Shown here piece after piece: positions 24,950 through 36,830 of a stretch of DNA of 64,000 bases. The position numbers were made by a program, and so were the translations under genes. The DNA is taken from assembly GCF_905475395.1 (NCBI RefSeq), contig NC_058338.1:91373435-91437434 (forward strand), written 5' to 3'. How positions within the stretch are numbered: the first letter of the stretch is position 1; every line of letters starts with the position of its first letter. The notes beneath the pieces were generated by a model. That model worked only from the letters and a program-made list of their open reading frames with translations, did not search any database and had not been told where the DNA came from. This DNA is from Chrysoperla carnea. Lineage: Eukaryota > Arthropoda > Insecta > Neuroptera > Chrysopidae.

Positions 24950-25690
24950 ATTTGCAACAATTTGATGTCAGAACAATTTTTATAAGACCGATAGTTTGGG
25001 AGATACAGCTTTTCAAATTTTGGCTAATTTTTCAAGCTATACGATTATTTATCCACAGAAAACATGCCAGGCGAAGATGAAGAAACCGAAGAATTGTCGT
25101 TGTTCACCTGGATATCATTGAAAACATTCCTAACATATCAAAAGACCACGTCTTGGGATCAACCAGAGCCATCAAATAGGACAAAGTTTGATTAAAATAA
25201 ATACATCCTCAGAACTGAAGTCTGATTTTTAGATATTTAGAAAAATTTCATCATTTTCAGTAGCATCTAAGTTTCTGAATTCCTTGGAAACTCTCTACCT
25301 TCCTCTCAGCTAGCTCTAGGTCTCAGGGTACTCCAAAAGGACCCCCTCAACCAAAAGAATCAATTAAGAGGAAGGGAGATGGTTTTCAAGGGACTAAGTC
25401 ATCAGAAATTTTAATGGTACTGAGAATAATGAAATTTGACATAAGTTTTGAGGATACATTTATTTTAATTAAACTTTGCCCTCTTTGATGAACCTGGTTG
25501 ATCTAAGACGTCGTCTTTTGAGATGTCAGGAGAGTTTTCAAGAATATCACGACGGGTATCGGACAATTCTTCGTTTATTATAGCTTCGTCTGGCAAGTTA
25601 TCTGTGGATGAGTAATCATGTTTAAAAAATCCTATAAAAATCGTTCTGCCCTCAAATTGTTCCAAATTTAACCTACTTTAAAAATAAACC
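24950..25690. repeat. Inverted repeat with decayed coding arm
   Basis: The left arm (about 24950-25260) and right arm (about 25420-25690) are inverted relative to each other. The minus strand of the right arm reads NLPDEAIINEELSDTRRDIL, then ENSPDISKDDVLDQPGSSKR and AKFN before a stop at 25465, and the left arm reads a frame-damaged version. A third fragment at 51170-51390 reads [19 protein letters not shown]. So the arms derive from the 3' end of a coding sequence, probably a transposon gene that I cannot name. Confidence 0.5.
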
Positions 25691-26051
25691 TCTGATCTTT
25701 ATGAAAAATCAGTCCTTCCACGTCACAATCGACAACAAACTGAAATAAGGTCAAATTTTTATTTTGTATTTTTATGAATGATTCGGTTGTCTGCCGAGGT
25801 CGAAAACATGGACTTAACATTGCCTTCACATTTCAAATAACATATCCAAAAAAAAGGTGATTTAATGCAGCGTTCAATGTTTAATTTAACTGAATTATTA
25901 ATAGGGAAAAATTATAATTTAAAGGCAAATTGAAATTTAAAGGAAAATTAACTTTTCAAAGAAGCAATTTATTTTGTGTTTGGACAATAAAATAATCACT
26001 TCGGTTAATTTTGAACCATGAAACATTTATCCTCATTTAGTTATCCTGTAT

Positions 26052-26235
26052 CCTGGTGGGAAAAATATTTTAAGAAAGAACCTTAGAAGTCTTCGAAATT
26101 CTGAAAAAGTCTTAGGAATTTCTCAACGTTTTTAGACTGTTTAATCCAGTTCTGAGTTAGGCAGTCAAAAAACGTTGAGAAATTCCTAAGACTTTCGAAG
26201 ACTTATTATTTCTTCAAATATTTTTTTCCACCAGG
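26052..26235. mobile_element. MITE, CCTGGTGG family, copy 2
   Basis: A 184-bp near-palindrome starting CCTGGTGGGAAAAATATTTT and ending ATATTTTTTTCCACCAGG. Both arms carry TTAGGAATTTCTCAACGTTT or its inverse. The flanks do not show a clear direct repeat. Confidence 0.75.
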
Positions 26236-29200
26236 GTATTTTGAAGATGTTTAAAATAGGAGATCAATAAAAAGTTTAATTTCCTTAGAAACGTACAATT
26301 TTGTAATCAGTATCCCAAAATCCCAAAAATATGACTCATAAAAATCGATATTCTAAAATATTTTCAAAACATGATGCGCTATAAAAACTTTTAGGATATT
26401 TTCTACAATAAATGAACTAATAAATATGATGAATAATTTAAAATATAAATACTCAAATTTTAAAAATTCCTACAAAATACCTTGCCACAATTATTTAATC
26501 CTCTTTTTTTTTTACTAAAAGACACTACGTTTATAAGATTTACATTTTTAGTTATATAAGTTTATAAATATTGATTGCTCACATTAAAAATAATTTATTT
26601 TGATTTAAAAAATAATATGGAAGTGTTTCCATTATTATCGCTGGCTTAGACACATTGATGGTGTCGATAAAATGTGAATATTGGTTTGTCGGTGGTGACA
26701 ATGGAGATACTCCCTTAAAAATATACCTATGTTTCAATTATAGCAATTAAAATTAGTAATTTACAAAAAAGACTAATCGTATTAATTGTGCTTTCATTTT
26801 AAAAATAAAAATGTCTTAAAGAATTGCTATTTGCACAGTGAGATATAGGTAAAATTGTGCTTTATATATAATAGAAACAAATAAGTTTTTTATACAGGTC
26901 AGAGTGCTTTAAAAACATAACTTAATGTCTCCAAACTTTCTCCTGAACTAAAGGACTATAATACATTATGAATTTCCAGAATTACCTAAATTTTATAGCT
27001 CTTTTTTTATATCCTGTTGCGAGCGCAAAAAAACACGTTTAAAACCATTTATTTTACATGAATATAAAAAACGTATAAATATAGGACATTTCTTTAATTT
27101 TAAGATCCCATTGTCCGATTTAAAAAATTTCATATGATACTGCTCCTGTAGTCGATCTCCTGCAGGTCTCTCAAAAAAAAAATGCTCGGCGTTGACCACC
27201 ATATCTCTGATATGGATTATCCAAAATGAATAAATCTAGAAAATTTCTTTAATCGATAGATAAATACAGGTACTAATCGAAGGAATAGACAAAATTTTGA
27301 TTTTTGACAAAATGACGGCTTTAAAAAAAAAAATCAAAATTCTTCAACTTTAAAGTGATCTAAAATATCGAAATAATTTTCAGAAATCTTCCTTCGATTA
27401 ATACCTGGGAAAAATATCTAATAAGTTTGTGTAAAAATTCGAAACCGACTTTGAAAATGTTGCGCTGTTTCGAGAAAAACGTGTTTAAAGTTTCAAAATA
27501 CATTTACACAGTTAAAATATTTTTTTTTGCGTTTATCTTCGTGAATATTTCCCAGATCAACTTGAAATTTTCAGATATTTTAAAAATAAAATCGATTCTT
27601 TGAAAATTCTAACTGGATATAACCCCTTAAAGAATTGTTTCGAAATTTCTTCGTTAAATGGCGCTATTAACAATAAAAATTGATGTATAGAACAATTTAC
27701 GTTCAAGTTCACGAAAAATAATTAGTAATACGTTATCGAAAGACGAAAAATAAATCAATTTTTTGGACTCGACTAATTTACAAGAAACTAAACAAAAATT
27801 AACTGCCCTCGATTTGATTCAAATTATCACAAGGGCATCTAATTGAGCAACAGTGCAAACGAGCGTTAGTTTGAAGTGTTAGATATCGAAACCCAGAGTT
27901 TGTTTCCTAACAATCTAAATTCTTATAACTACAAAAGAACATGCATATCCGTGATTTACATTACCGTATGAATTTTCATGTTAAATTCTCTGAATCCTGA
28001 CGCTACGCAGACTTCCCAAAAGAATTAAGCAACTCTTCATAAAAGAGGTGCTTAAGGATTTTTTTTAGTATAAGGCTGCCACATGTATTAACATTTCCTT
28101 ACTCTGACTGCCGCAATCTAGTTTTATGTTACCTTATACATGCGATGCCCAGAGAGTGTCGAATTGGCTCTCGCAGCTTCGCAGCCAAGTGGACAACCTC
28201 TCTTAATCTCAGTAAGAGTGTAAACCCGATCGTTTTTTAACGTATCAATTGTTTGAACGGTGAATGTATTAAAAATTGCTTAAATTACGAAATGAAAAAA
28301 AAAACTTATTTGTTTCTTCGATAATTTCGATTGAAAAAAAAATACGTATTATATGTTTACAAATAATTTTTTACACGAAAATTTTTGCTACTTTTATATA
28401 AATAATCAAAAAACAAAAAATCGCATATTTTTATTGTTTAAAATTAATAATTTTCAAAAAAATAAACAAAAACAACACACTCATTTATAATTTTAGTAGC
28501 TAACATGGACCAAAATTTAGTTTTATAAAAAAAATAAACAATTTGTTCATTTGTGATATTTATTTAATTCTTATTATTATATTTAATATTAATTGTTAGT
28601 TATATAATTTGTTATTAATTTTTATTTTTGTATAACAGTCAGAACTTAATTAATTAATTATAATTACAAAATACACATAAATATTTATATATAAATGTGC
28701 AATCGATTTGTTTTACCTGATCAAATGGAAAAAAAGATTTCAAAGCCAAATTTTAATCGTATCAAGATTTCCCTCCATCACGTCGGGAGTCACCATTTTT
28801 TTGAGAAATTATTTTGAAATTCTCTCAGAAATTTTACTAGAAACATTTATTGTTTTATGGATTCTGATTGATGGGTTTAGATCAAAAATTGGTACCATCG
28901 CGGTTTATGAATTTAAGAATTCTTTGCGTCTTCTAAAATATTATTGACATGCAAGAAATATCCTTGAGCCAAAGTTAGTCGAATTATAAACTATTAAAAA
29001 TGTATTTCAACATTGACTACACTTCAGTTTAAGATAAATATCTGCTTTATACTAAATGCAAAATGACAAATGATCTTGATTCGATCCAAATTTGGCATTG
29101 TGAACTTTTGCTCTGCAAAAAAAACTATATTAAAAATGTTCTTACTAAATGTTTCATTTTTGTAGGATTGTGCAAAACATGCAAAACGCTTCTTTCTTTT

Positions 29201-30565
29201 TTTATAGTATCACAAACACTCATCAGCAAAGAAAATGGAATTTTAAACCAGACGCTCCACAGATGTCTTAAAAAGGATTATATTTATTGATCTTGTAGAC
29301 CATTTTATAACGCGCTACTACAGCCAGAAGACTTTTATAGTATTAAGTCTTGAAATTTTTTGTCGATATGCGACAGACAGAGATTTCAATGACTAGAGCG
29401 TCGACTCGAATATTCGAATGAATAAAGCTAAATCTTATTAGTTTCATGGGTGCATTCAATAGTCAATTTCTGGACTAAAATTTACCATTTTCCATACCGT
29501 GAAAAACTTCAAATATCAAAAATCTAACTTGAGTTTATCTGAGCTAAAAGTTGGTTTTACTAAATACTTATTGAAATTAATTATGTTTTGTTCCATTTTC
29601 TGTGCTGATGAATGTGTTTCAAAATTTTCTTTAGATAGAAATAAAATTTCAATAATTGCCACAGAAAAATTTTCTTATTCTACTTTTAAAAAAGGAATAC
29701 GAGGTAAATAAAAAATGACAATAAATAAAAATAAAATTTTATCTTTTGTCCAACAGGAAAGAAATTATATTTTTTGTACGGTGTAAAAAACTGTCAAAGG
29801 TTTCAAACTTATATACCCTCTATTTTTGCATTGATGGTTAAAAAATAGGATATTTTCTGACTAAATCTTTTTATTTAACGTGGAATCTAGTCTAAACAAA
29901 ATAAATGTGTGAAATTTTGTCTTTTCTTGTTTAAAATCCATAATTTGGCCATAGGATCGATCAACTGAGTAGAATCGTAGCTGGAGGCAAATGCCAAATG
30001 TGGAATTTGTTGGATTGCACTCGCAGATTCACAAACTGCGAGTTTTAAGAACTTATCCAAATTTAAAACACTTAAATTACACTTCAAAGCTCTTGTATTG
30101 TTTCTCTTCCTACAAAATAAGTTTTGGTGGAGTTCTTATGACGTTAACTCCGTTGAAGGCTGTAAACAATATTTTTTATAAGGAAGAACCAATTTAGAGC
30201 TATATATCGCAGTTATTTCCCACCTTTTTGTTGAAAGGCAATAATTTCTATCGACTGAATGAAATTATCTCTCTATTTTTAAGATATCTACGATCGTTTT
30301 TGTATGAAATAAAGGTTTAAGGGATCATGTAAAAATATATTTAGGGCGAGGCTACGAGACGGAAATAATTACTAATAAGTTTTACTAAGCGCATAGTAAT
30401 CTTAAATATTAATATTGTAACTTAATAATGCTCAAAGTATAATGGTTCCTTGAAATATTTTGAAATTGTATACGTATGTAAAAAATAATTAACATTTAAT
30501 TTTAATAAAATATTTGCAATAAACTGATCGTGTGCAGAACGGCAAATATTTAAGTTTACATATTA
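26236..30565. other. Gene-poor AT-rich stretch
   Basis: No gene could be supported. The frames present are short, AT-biased and lack splice partners. A slightly GC-richer patch at about 28130-28240 (CTCTCGCAGCTTCGCAGCCA) has no recognisable content. Confidence 0.35.
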
Positions 30566-30898
30566 CAGTTTGGCAACCATCTCGTTAGCCGTTTAAAATA
30601 TATGCAGTTAGAAAAGTTTTTATGGACGTTCTTATGTATAAAATAAAGAAGGAATGTACTGTGTGTGATGCGCGCCGTATCATATGTGTACAACCTCAAG
30701 TGATGTACGAGTGATGAAACTGATCGGCTGTGTTCATGTATACACATATACAAATACAGATAAAATGATATGATTACGAGCGCATCACACACAATACATT
30801 GTCTGAAGACTCCTTCTTTGTCTTATACATAATAACGTCCATAAAAACTCAACTTACTTCATATATTTTAAATGGCTAACGAGATGGTTTCCAAACTG
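30566..30898. mobile_element. Tc1/mariner-type MITE with long inverted ends
   Basis: A 333-bp element flanked by TA on both sides (30564-30565, 30899-30900). Inverted ends of about 65 bp start CAGTTTGGCAACCATCTCGT and are matched by ACGAGATGGTTTCCAAACTG. The CAGT start and TA duplication are hallmarks of the Tc1/mariner superfamily. The centre holds a further hairpin (TGTGTGTGATGCGC near 30660 against GCGCATCACACACA near 30781). No transposase sequence, hence non-autonomous. Confidence 0.85.
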
Positions 30899-31558
30899 TA
30901 TAAACTCGGCTATTCTGAGTGTCTTTAGCTCAGAACTTTGTTTGTCTAAGCACGTCCCTTAACTTGATTTAAGCTTATTTAAGTATTGTTTAAGCTGACT
31001 ATATTATGTACTTAATATATATAAAATTATTTAATTTCGAGTATGCTATGGTAGAAAATAATTTTTTTCTGCGGCAATTTATGATATAAAATAATGCCGG
31101 AATGGCGAATTATATTCCAAAATATTAAAAATTAATCTATTAAAACAATATAGTTACAATTAATTTTTTATTATATAGAGTTCCGTAGTTAACTTTAGGA
31201 ATAACTTTCCTCGGATCCTCGTAAGAAATTCTTTCTTTCATTATAATGCAGAAAAAAGCCATTATTCGTATAACGACTACGGAACCCTATTTTGGTGTGT
31301 TACAATTAAATAAATTTGTTATGAGATTCCTTAGTACAAATTTAAAAAGAAAAAAATTCAAGTTCAATGTATTTTTTTTTAACTAAGGTCATAAAAATTG
31401 TTTTCTTTTTATTTTATTAAAATTTTAACCAATTAGAAATTCAAAGGTAAAGAAATTAATGGATTGCTAGTTATTCCCACTAAATAATAGTACGCGAGCT
31501 GCTTAAATTCAACATCATAAGTAGAGTAGTCTAGCTAGAAGTAGTCTATCACTAGGCA

Positions 31559-32031
31559 CCCTAGTGGAAATATTTTCCCCTAATAGTCTAATTTAGTCCG
31601 ACAGTGTTCCCAATAGCAATTCTAGAAGAATGAGTAAGTCTATAAAATTCTGAAAAAGTATGAAAAGATCTATGTAAAACTTAATAAACAGATTGAAAAC
31701 TGTTGAAAAGTTTGCATTTTTACAAGTTTTTGGACTCTCCTAGAAGCCTCTTTCAAAATTAATCACAGATTGTATGAAAATTTAACTAAAGTAAGAGTAA
31801 GACTTACTTCAGCTAAAATTTCATGAAATCTCTGATTAATTCTAAAAAATTATTCTGGGAGAGTCCAAAATCTTAGAAAAAATGCATTCTTCAAATTGCT
31901 TAATAAGTTTTACACAGATCTTTTCATACCTTTTGCAGAATTTTTTTTAGACTTATTCATTCTTCTAGAATTGTTTTTTAGAACATTGCAAGACCAAATT
32001 AGACTATCGGAAAAAAATATTTCCACCGGGG
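31559..32031. mobile_element. Large MITE, CCTGGTGG-related, with 12-bp target duplication
   Basis: A 473-bp inverted-repeat element. The left end CCCTAGTGGAAATATTTTCC and right end AATATTTCCACCGGGG are inverted; both arms continue with AATAGTCTAATTTAG-like sequence, TTCTAGAAGAATGA and its inverse, and GGACTCTCC and its inverse. A perfect 12-bp direct repeat TATCACTAGGCA flanks it (31547-31558 and 32032-32043). Its TIRs match those of the shorter elements at 9047, 26052, 38761 and 55400. Confidence 0.85.
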
Positions 32032-32589
32032 TATCACTAGGCAGGTCAGTGTGTTGCATATACATTGCCCTAAACTCTAGCCCAAGTTTCATAGACTGAG
32101 TGTACAATCCTTAAAAATAAAAATAAACGCGACACTTTTAAAAATACACAATTTTTTCCAGACATGTTGCTTTGTTATTTTTAATCATTTTAAGATCTTC
32201 CACGGTTCATTTTAAGGGTTAAAATCTTTTTCATGGCGATCGCAATTTCAAGAATATTAGTAAAAGGAAAAACAGTTTACTGTTTGCCCTGACACATTAG
32301 AAAGTTCTTATTGATTATTCGAAAATATCCAATTGTCATGGCACTTTGAAATTTAGAGTAAATTTGAGTATCGCATGTTTAAGCCATTAAATGAGCCATG
32401 GTAGGGTCTAAAAAAATCAAAGATATCAAAGTTGCCTGCCAATATTGTGTATTTTTAACGAAACAAAAAGTTCGCGTTTTTATCTTTTCGGAATATATTT
32501 GCAATAGACAGTAAGATGTTGAGAGATCAGGGTTTCTCCTTTTCTCGCTTCTGACTCGAAAGAATCTGAACAACTCTTAAAGCCCTTCG

Positions 32590-32880
32590 AAGAAAAAAAC
32601 TCCGTGAAGTGTATCCGTATCTACAATTAGCCTATCTCGATAACTGGGATTTTGAAATCAGCATACATGTTATTTGCACCTGCAGAGTGCAGAATTTTTG
32701 ACTCCGAAATCTTGGACCAACCAATCCTGGTATCAATTCCGGTGGAGAAGTTGTGGGCTTGCTTTGCGTAGTCTGACTTCGACAGAATCTTATAGCTTCA
32801 CCTTTTTAAAATAGTACCTCTTATCCAGGGACGTCTAGTCTTCGGGTGGCAGGTTGTTCTCAAGGAGGGTACAGAGGCAT
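32590..32880. repeat. Dispersed repeat shared with 43440-43740
   Basis: Blocks CATACATGTTATTTGCACCT, TCGACAGAATCTTATA, GGACGTCTAGTCTTC and GTTCTCAAGGAGGGTACA correspond in order to the sequence at 43440-43740. Neither copy has a convincing protein in any frame. It may be a non-autonomous transposon or solo regulatory fragment of a retroelement. Confidence 0.5.
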
Positions 32881-34200
32881 TCGAAGCATATGCAAAGAAA
32901 TGAGGCACTCCAATCTCTCACTATTGACAATCTGGTTACAGGATGATCGCTATGACGTATTATCATGCCGTAGGCTGCAAATGAGCTTCGAACTAGTAAT
33001 CCATAATCATTTTTGTCTAATATTAGAAAATAAAATAATACTAATAGAAAAATAAAATAAGAATTTTGAGCTTTTGCATGTGTTTAAAAAAACTATATTG
33101 ACAGTAAGCTTCCGAATTTTGTACCTTGTATAAACAAAATAACCATAAAAAACAGACCGAGTACCTTACAAACATTATACCTACACATACAGAGAAAAAT
33201 GGTTTACTATTTACAAAATATAAAAAATAAAAAACCCTAAAATACATTTTATGTCCCAGTGTAATTTTGAAAAATGATTGCTTCACAAACAACAACCGTA
33301 TAAAAACAATTAATTTTTAGAATTTATAAATAATTATTATTATTAATGCACAGTTTACAAAAAGTACATGTTGCGCACATGTTATCAATTTAAAAAAATT
33401 TGGCCTAAGGTTGGGTGTAATAATTGACAATCATTTCATAATGGCTGGAAATTTGAGAAGCTATTGTTAAGGTCTTCACCTTATCAAGACTCTCAAATCA
33501 AATCAAAATGAAACGTCACATACTACGCTTGTCTTTAGATCAAAGAATCATCATGTATCGTCCTCTTTATGATAATAATATTTAAAAAAATAAAAAATCA
33601 TCCATCTTTGTAGATTTGAAAATTGTCCTCCCATAAGTTGCTTTAAAAATCATCAAAATATATTTATTTCTATTTATTTTCAAACAAAATAAAATAAATT
33701 TGATGTAAATTAATAAAATGATTAATAAAAAGTCATTTATTATTTCATACTTGAGTTTTATTTTTTACTGTTTACAGAAAAGTGGATCAAGTATGCGCAT
33801 CAAATGGTTCCCACATATGACCTATGCGAGGAACAACAAAGAAGTATTTTATCGAATTTTTTTTGGAATATAATATAAAGAAGGAATATTTATATACCGT
33901 TGAATGTGTCTTATTTCTATCGAAAAAATGCAATAAAAAGTTTCAAATAACTTTTCTTTTCGGATGAATATTTCGCGAAATGTATGCTGTCTAAACATTT
34001 AATTAGCTGTAAGCCTCGCTCCATCTCTAATTAACGTATCATGTTCGAAATAATTTTCTACAGTGTTTATCGTATAATTCTATCGACACATTTTTCAGAT
34101 TTCTAAATCATAATGCTTATAGTAAAAAGGAAAAAAGGTGAGATGAAAGGTGGTTTATTGAAAAAAGATGAGTAAAAAATATGTATGTATATTACATTAT
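32881..34200. other. Gene-poor AT-rich stretch
   Basis: I see no gene or repeat end here. Frames at 33041-33295 (minus) and 32846-33055 (plus) are short and compositionally non-coding. Confidence 0.35.
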
Positions 34201-34229
34201 TGATAAGTTTAATAGGTCAAAGGTAGATT

Positions 34230-34600
34230 AGAGGCTAGCCCAGTCGCCTCCGGTTACAGAGTACTTCGATTCGTACCTTACCTTGTCCCGGTTAAATTTT
34301 ATTTAAATAAGTTATTATACCGAGATAATGTCATTTGTTTTGAAAATTGTAATGGGAACCAAAAGCGACAAATAAGTAAGAGAGCGAGGTATATTTTTTT
34401 ATTTTAATTCCCACCCCCTGACAGAATAGTGATTTATGAAAGTGGTATAATTAATTTAACACTTACCTTTACTAAATAATTAATTACTTGATAATTTTGT
34501 TCTATAGGATAGAAAATTAAAAAAATAAAACAAAATTTAAAATATACAACGATTTGTATTTATTTATAAAAAAAAAAAAAAAAAATGTTTTAAATTTTCA
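34230..34600 (+). repeat. SINE-like unit with tRNA-like head (inverted outlier of the block)
   Basis: A-box-like CTAGCCCAGTCG and B-box-like CGATTCGTACC at 34233-34300 are followed by CCCACCCCCTGACAGAATAG, the complement of a motif that recurs at 35785, 37185, 37570 and 37935 (CTGTCAGGGGGTGGGAATT-like). The end at 34470-34560 (TAGGATAGAAAATT) is the complement of the start of the units at 35455 and 36831. So this is the same repeat in opposite orientation. Confidence 0.55.
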
Positions 34601-34789
34601 TGAAAAATCTAATTGTACATTTTCATAAAACAAATTAACAGAGATTCTTCTTTTCTTATAAAAGTTTTTATATAAAATAAATAAAATTATAGCACTTTTA
34701 TATAATAATAATAATGAAGGATGTACTAAGATTGACGTCTGATTCGAATTTCTTGGGCTAATTTTGGAACACTCCTTTATAAATACTAC

Positions 34790-34905
34790 TAACAAACCAT
34801 AGAGATATGAAGATAATGAGCGCTAGCCTGTAAGTGGATGCGATATGCGAAGCGATAGAGAAGACTGCCAGTAAGTTCCCGTGTGTCCTTGTCTGATACA
34901 TAAAC
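34790..34905 (+). repeat. Segment homologous (inverted) to the zinc-finger intergenic region
   Basis: GCCTGTAAGTGGATGCGAT, AGAGAAGACTGCCAGTAAG and TTCCCGTGTGTCCTTGTC match the complement of 41068-41170 (GCCTGTAAGTGGATACGAT, GAGATAAGACTGTCAGTGAC, TTCCCCTGTGCCCTTGTC). I estimate roughly 75% identity over 105 bases by eye. It is a dispersed repeat or a displaced piece of a zinc-finger gene promoter. Confidence 0.55.
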
Positions 34906-35340
34906 TTATACTTACTAAACATATAAATAAGTATATGTCATGAAGCATATAGGCATTTTAAAAGCTTCTATTCAAAACGATGTATTATATATTTAAATAA
35001 TTGCTTTTTATGTACTTGATTAGTATTTGATGATGATTAGTTTTAGGTATCAAATTAATAAACAAATGCAATAAACTTTATAAACAATATACATTGATTT
35101 ATTGTATTTGTAATTTCATTTATTTTTCAGAGATATGAGAACAAATATTATAATTTTGGAGATTATCGACAAAATAATAATTTTTTCTCTAAACTTTTAA
35201 AAGAATTATCTTATTTTAGGTTTACAAAACCTATGTTTTTATTAAACTATTTAAACTGATGTTTATTTATGTTATTTATTTTTATCAATATTAATATTTA
35301 TAATGTAAAGTATTAAGTTAATTATAAGATTACATATAAG

Positions 35341-35415
35341 CCGATTAGCTGAGAGAGTATAGCACTTGACTATGAAGCTAAAGCACGCTATAGTTCGTAT
35401 CCTGGTGGGATTAAC
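35341..35415 (+). repeat. tRNA-like SINE head
   Basis: Plus-strand A box TTAGCTGAGAGAGTA and B box AGTTCGTATCC lie about 45 bases apart, with a pseudo-anticodon loop between. The anticodon and T stems do not pair fully, so it is a SINE head, not a tRNA gene. Confidence 0.55.
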
Positions 35416-35839
35416 ATTTTTACTTTTAGATTAAATAAAATTTTTCTGAAAATCGTTATATATTTTAAATTTTGTTTTATTTTTAAAATTTTCTATCCTA
35501 ATTTTTATTTTAGAACAAAATTATCAATTAATTAATTATTTAGTAAAGGTAAGTAAGTAGTAAGTTAATTATGTGGTATCACATAAGCTGGGTGGCTGTG
35601 TGGGTATATCACTTCCGTCTGAAACAAAGGTACGGCGGTTCGTATCCTGGTGTGGTTAAATTTTTACATTAAAATAATTGAATTTTTCCTGTTGTTTAAA
35701 TTTTCCACTCTTTTTATAGTTAAACCCGCCCTCTTGTCATAAATCATGTTAATTATACGTATGTCATAAATCACTATTATTTCAGGGGGTGGGAACTTAA
35801 ATAATCATAAATATTCTTTAAAATCATAAATCATTTTTG

Positions 35840-36235
35840 AATAGGAAAACATGTAATAAGGTTTATTTCACTCATATTCTCCTATTACAAAATATTAAAA
35901 TTGTAGTACTAAAATTAAAAAATAGCTTGGGTACGCTAAAATTTGATACTTTTTAATAGGAGAATATGTCCCATAGTTGATCTCACTCATATTCTCCTAT
36001 TACAAAATATTAAATTTTGTAGTTCTAAAATAAAAAAAATGCTTGGTTACGTTAAAATTTGATACTTTTTAATAAGAGAACATGTCCTATAGTTTATCTC
36101 ACTCATATTCTCCTATTACAAAATTTAAAAAAAATACGTATTTTGCTTGCCTTTTTGTTGTGCATGCTAAAATTTATTCTTGTTAAATGAAATTTCATAA
36201 GATTTTGTAATAGGAGAACATGTTATTTCATAAAA
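35840..36235. repeat. Tandem repeats of about 125 bp with inverted CTCCTATTA motifs
   Basis: Three imperfect units each hold TCACTCATATTCTCCTATTA followed about 75 bases later by its near-complement (TAATAGGAGAACATGTC). Adjacent motifs are thus inverted pairs, able to form a series of hairpins. Two more units occur in the duplicated block at 37230-37510. Confidence 0.7.
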
Positions 36236-36304
36236 ACAAAAAAATTAATTATGTTAGTAAAATTGATTTCTCCGGCATAATAATTGCTTAATTAATTAAA
36301 AATT

Positions 36305-36390
36305 AATCGGGACAATGCCGGATACGAACCGAGGGACTGTGTAACCCAAGACTAGTGTTCTACCCACTATTCCAACTTTGGCATGTTTTA
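36305..36390 (-). repeat. tRNA-like SINE head in duplication unit 1
   Basis: The minus strand reads GTTGGAATAGTGGGTAGAAC (A-box region) and CGGTTCGTATCCGGC (B-box region). Similar minus-strand heads are at 37690-37770 and 38000-38085. Pairing is too poor for a working tRNA. Confidence 0.55.
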
Positions 36391-36830
36391 ATTAACAATA
36401 ATGTAATACACATACCTTTTACTCACCTATTTTAAGTAAACTTGTTTTCTTAAACTTAGTTATTATTTTCTTTTACTAACCTTTTTTATTAAAATTATCC
36501 ATTCCGTATTTCTTTTTACTTATCTTTTTTCAATAAACTTACCTATAAATGAATAATTGTAGTAATATTTTGTTAAAAATTTAGGTTCTGTTTGATATTC
36601 CTGAAATCGATGTAAAGGATAAAAGATAAAGGTAGGTATAATATTGAATATTAATAATTAAACCAGAAATACATATTGATAAAAACGTTATTTTATTATT
36701 ATATATATTTGTACATATTTCATCAAAAATAAATATGAATGAAAAAAAATGGCATTTTTATACAGTATAAAATCAATTTCCGGATTACGTTTTCATTTTT
36801 TCTAAATTAATATAAATAAATAAAAATCTT

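Larger units (their letters stand above)
35455..36830 (+). repeat. Segmental duplication, unit 1
   Basis: This unit starts TTTTAAATTTTGTTTTATTT, carries a tRNA-like segment at 35585-35662, the motif CCCGCCCTCTTGTCATAAAT, a block of tandem repeats (35840-36235), a minus-strand tRNA-like segment (36305-36390), then TTAGGTTCTGTTTGATATTC. The same order recurs in unit 2 at 36831-38720. Unit 1 lacks the MITE that interrupts unit 2 at 38399. Confidence 0.7.

Noticed and set aside
25465-25665. 66-codon frame as a stand-alone gene
   Set aside because: It is one arm of an inverted repeat with decayed copies elsewhere, so it is reported as a transposon remnant.
35341-35415. Possible functional tRNA gene
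   Set aside because: Anticodon and T stems are mispaired and several similar segments cluster nearby with a common body.
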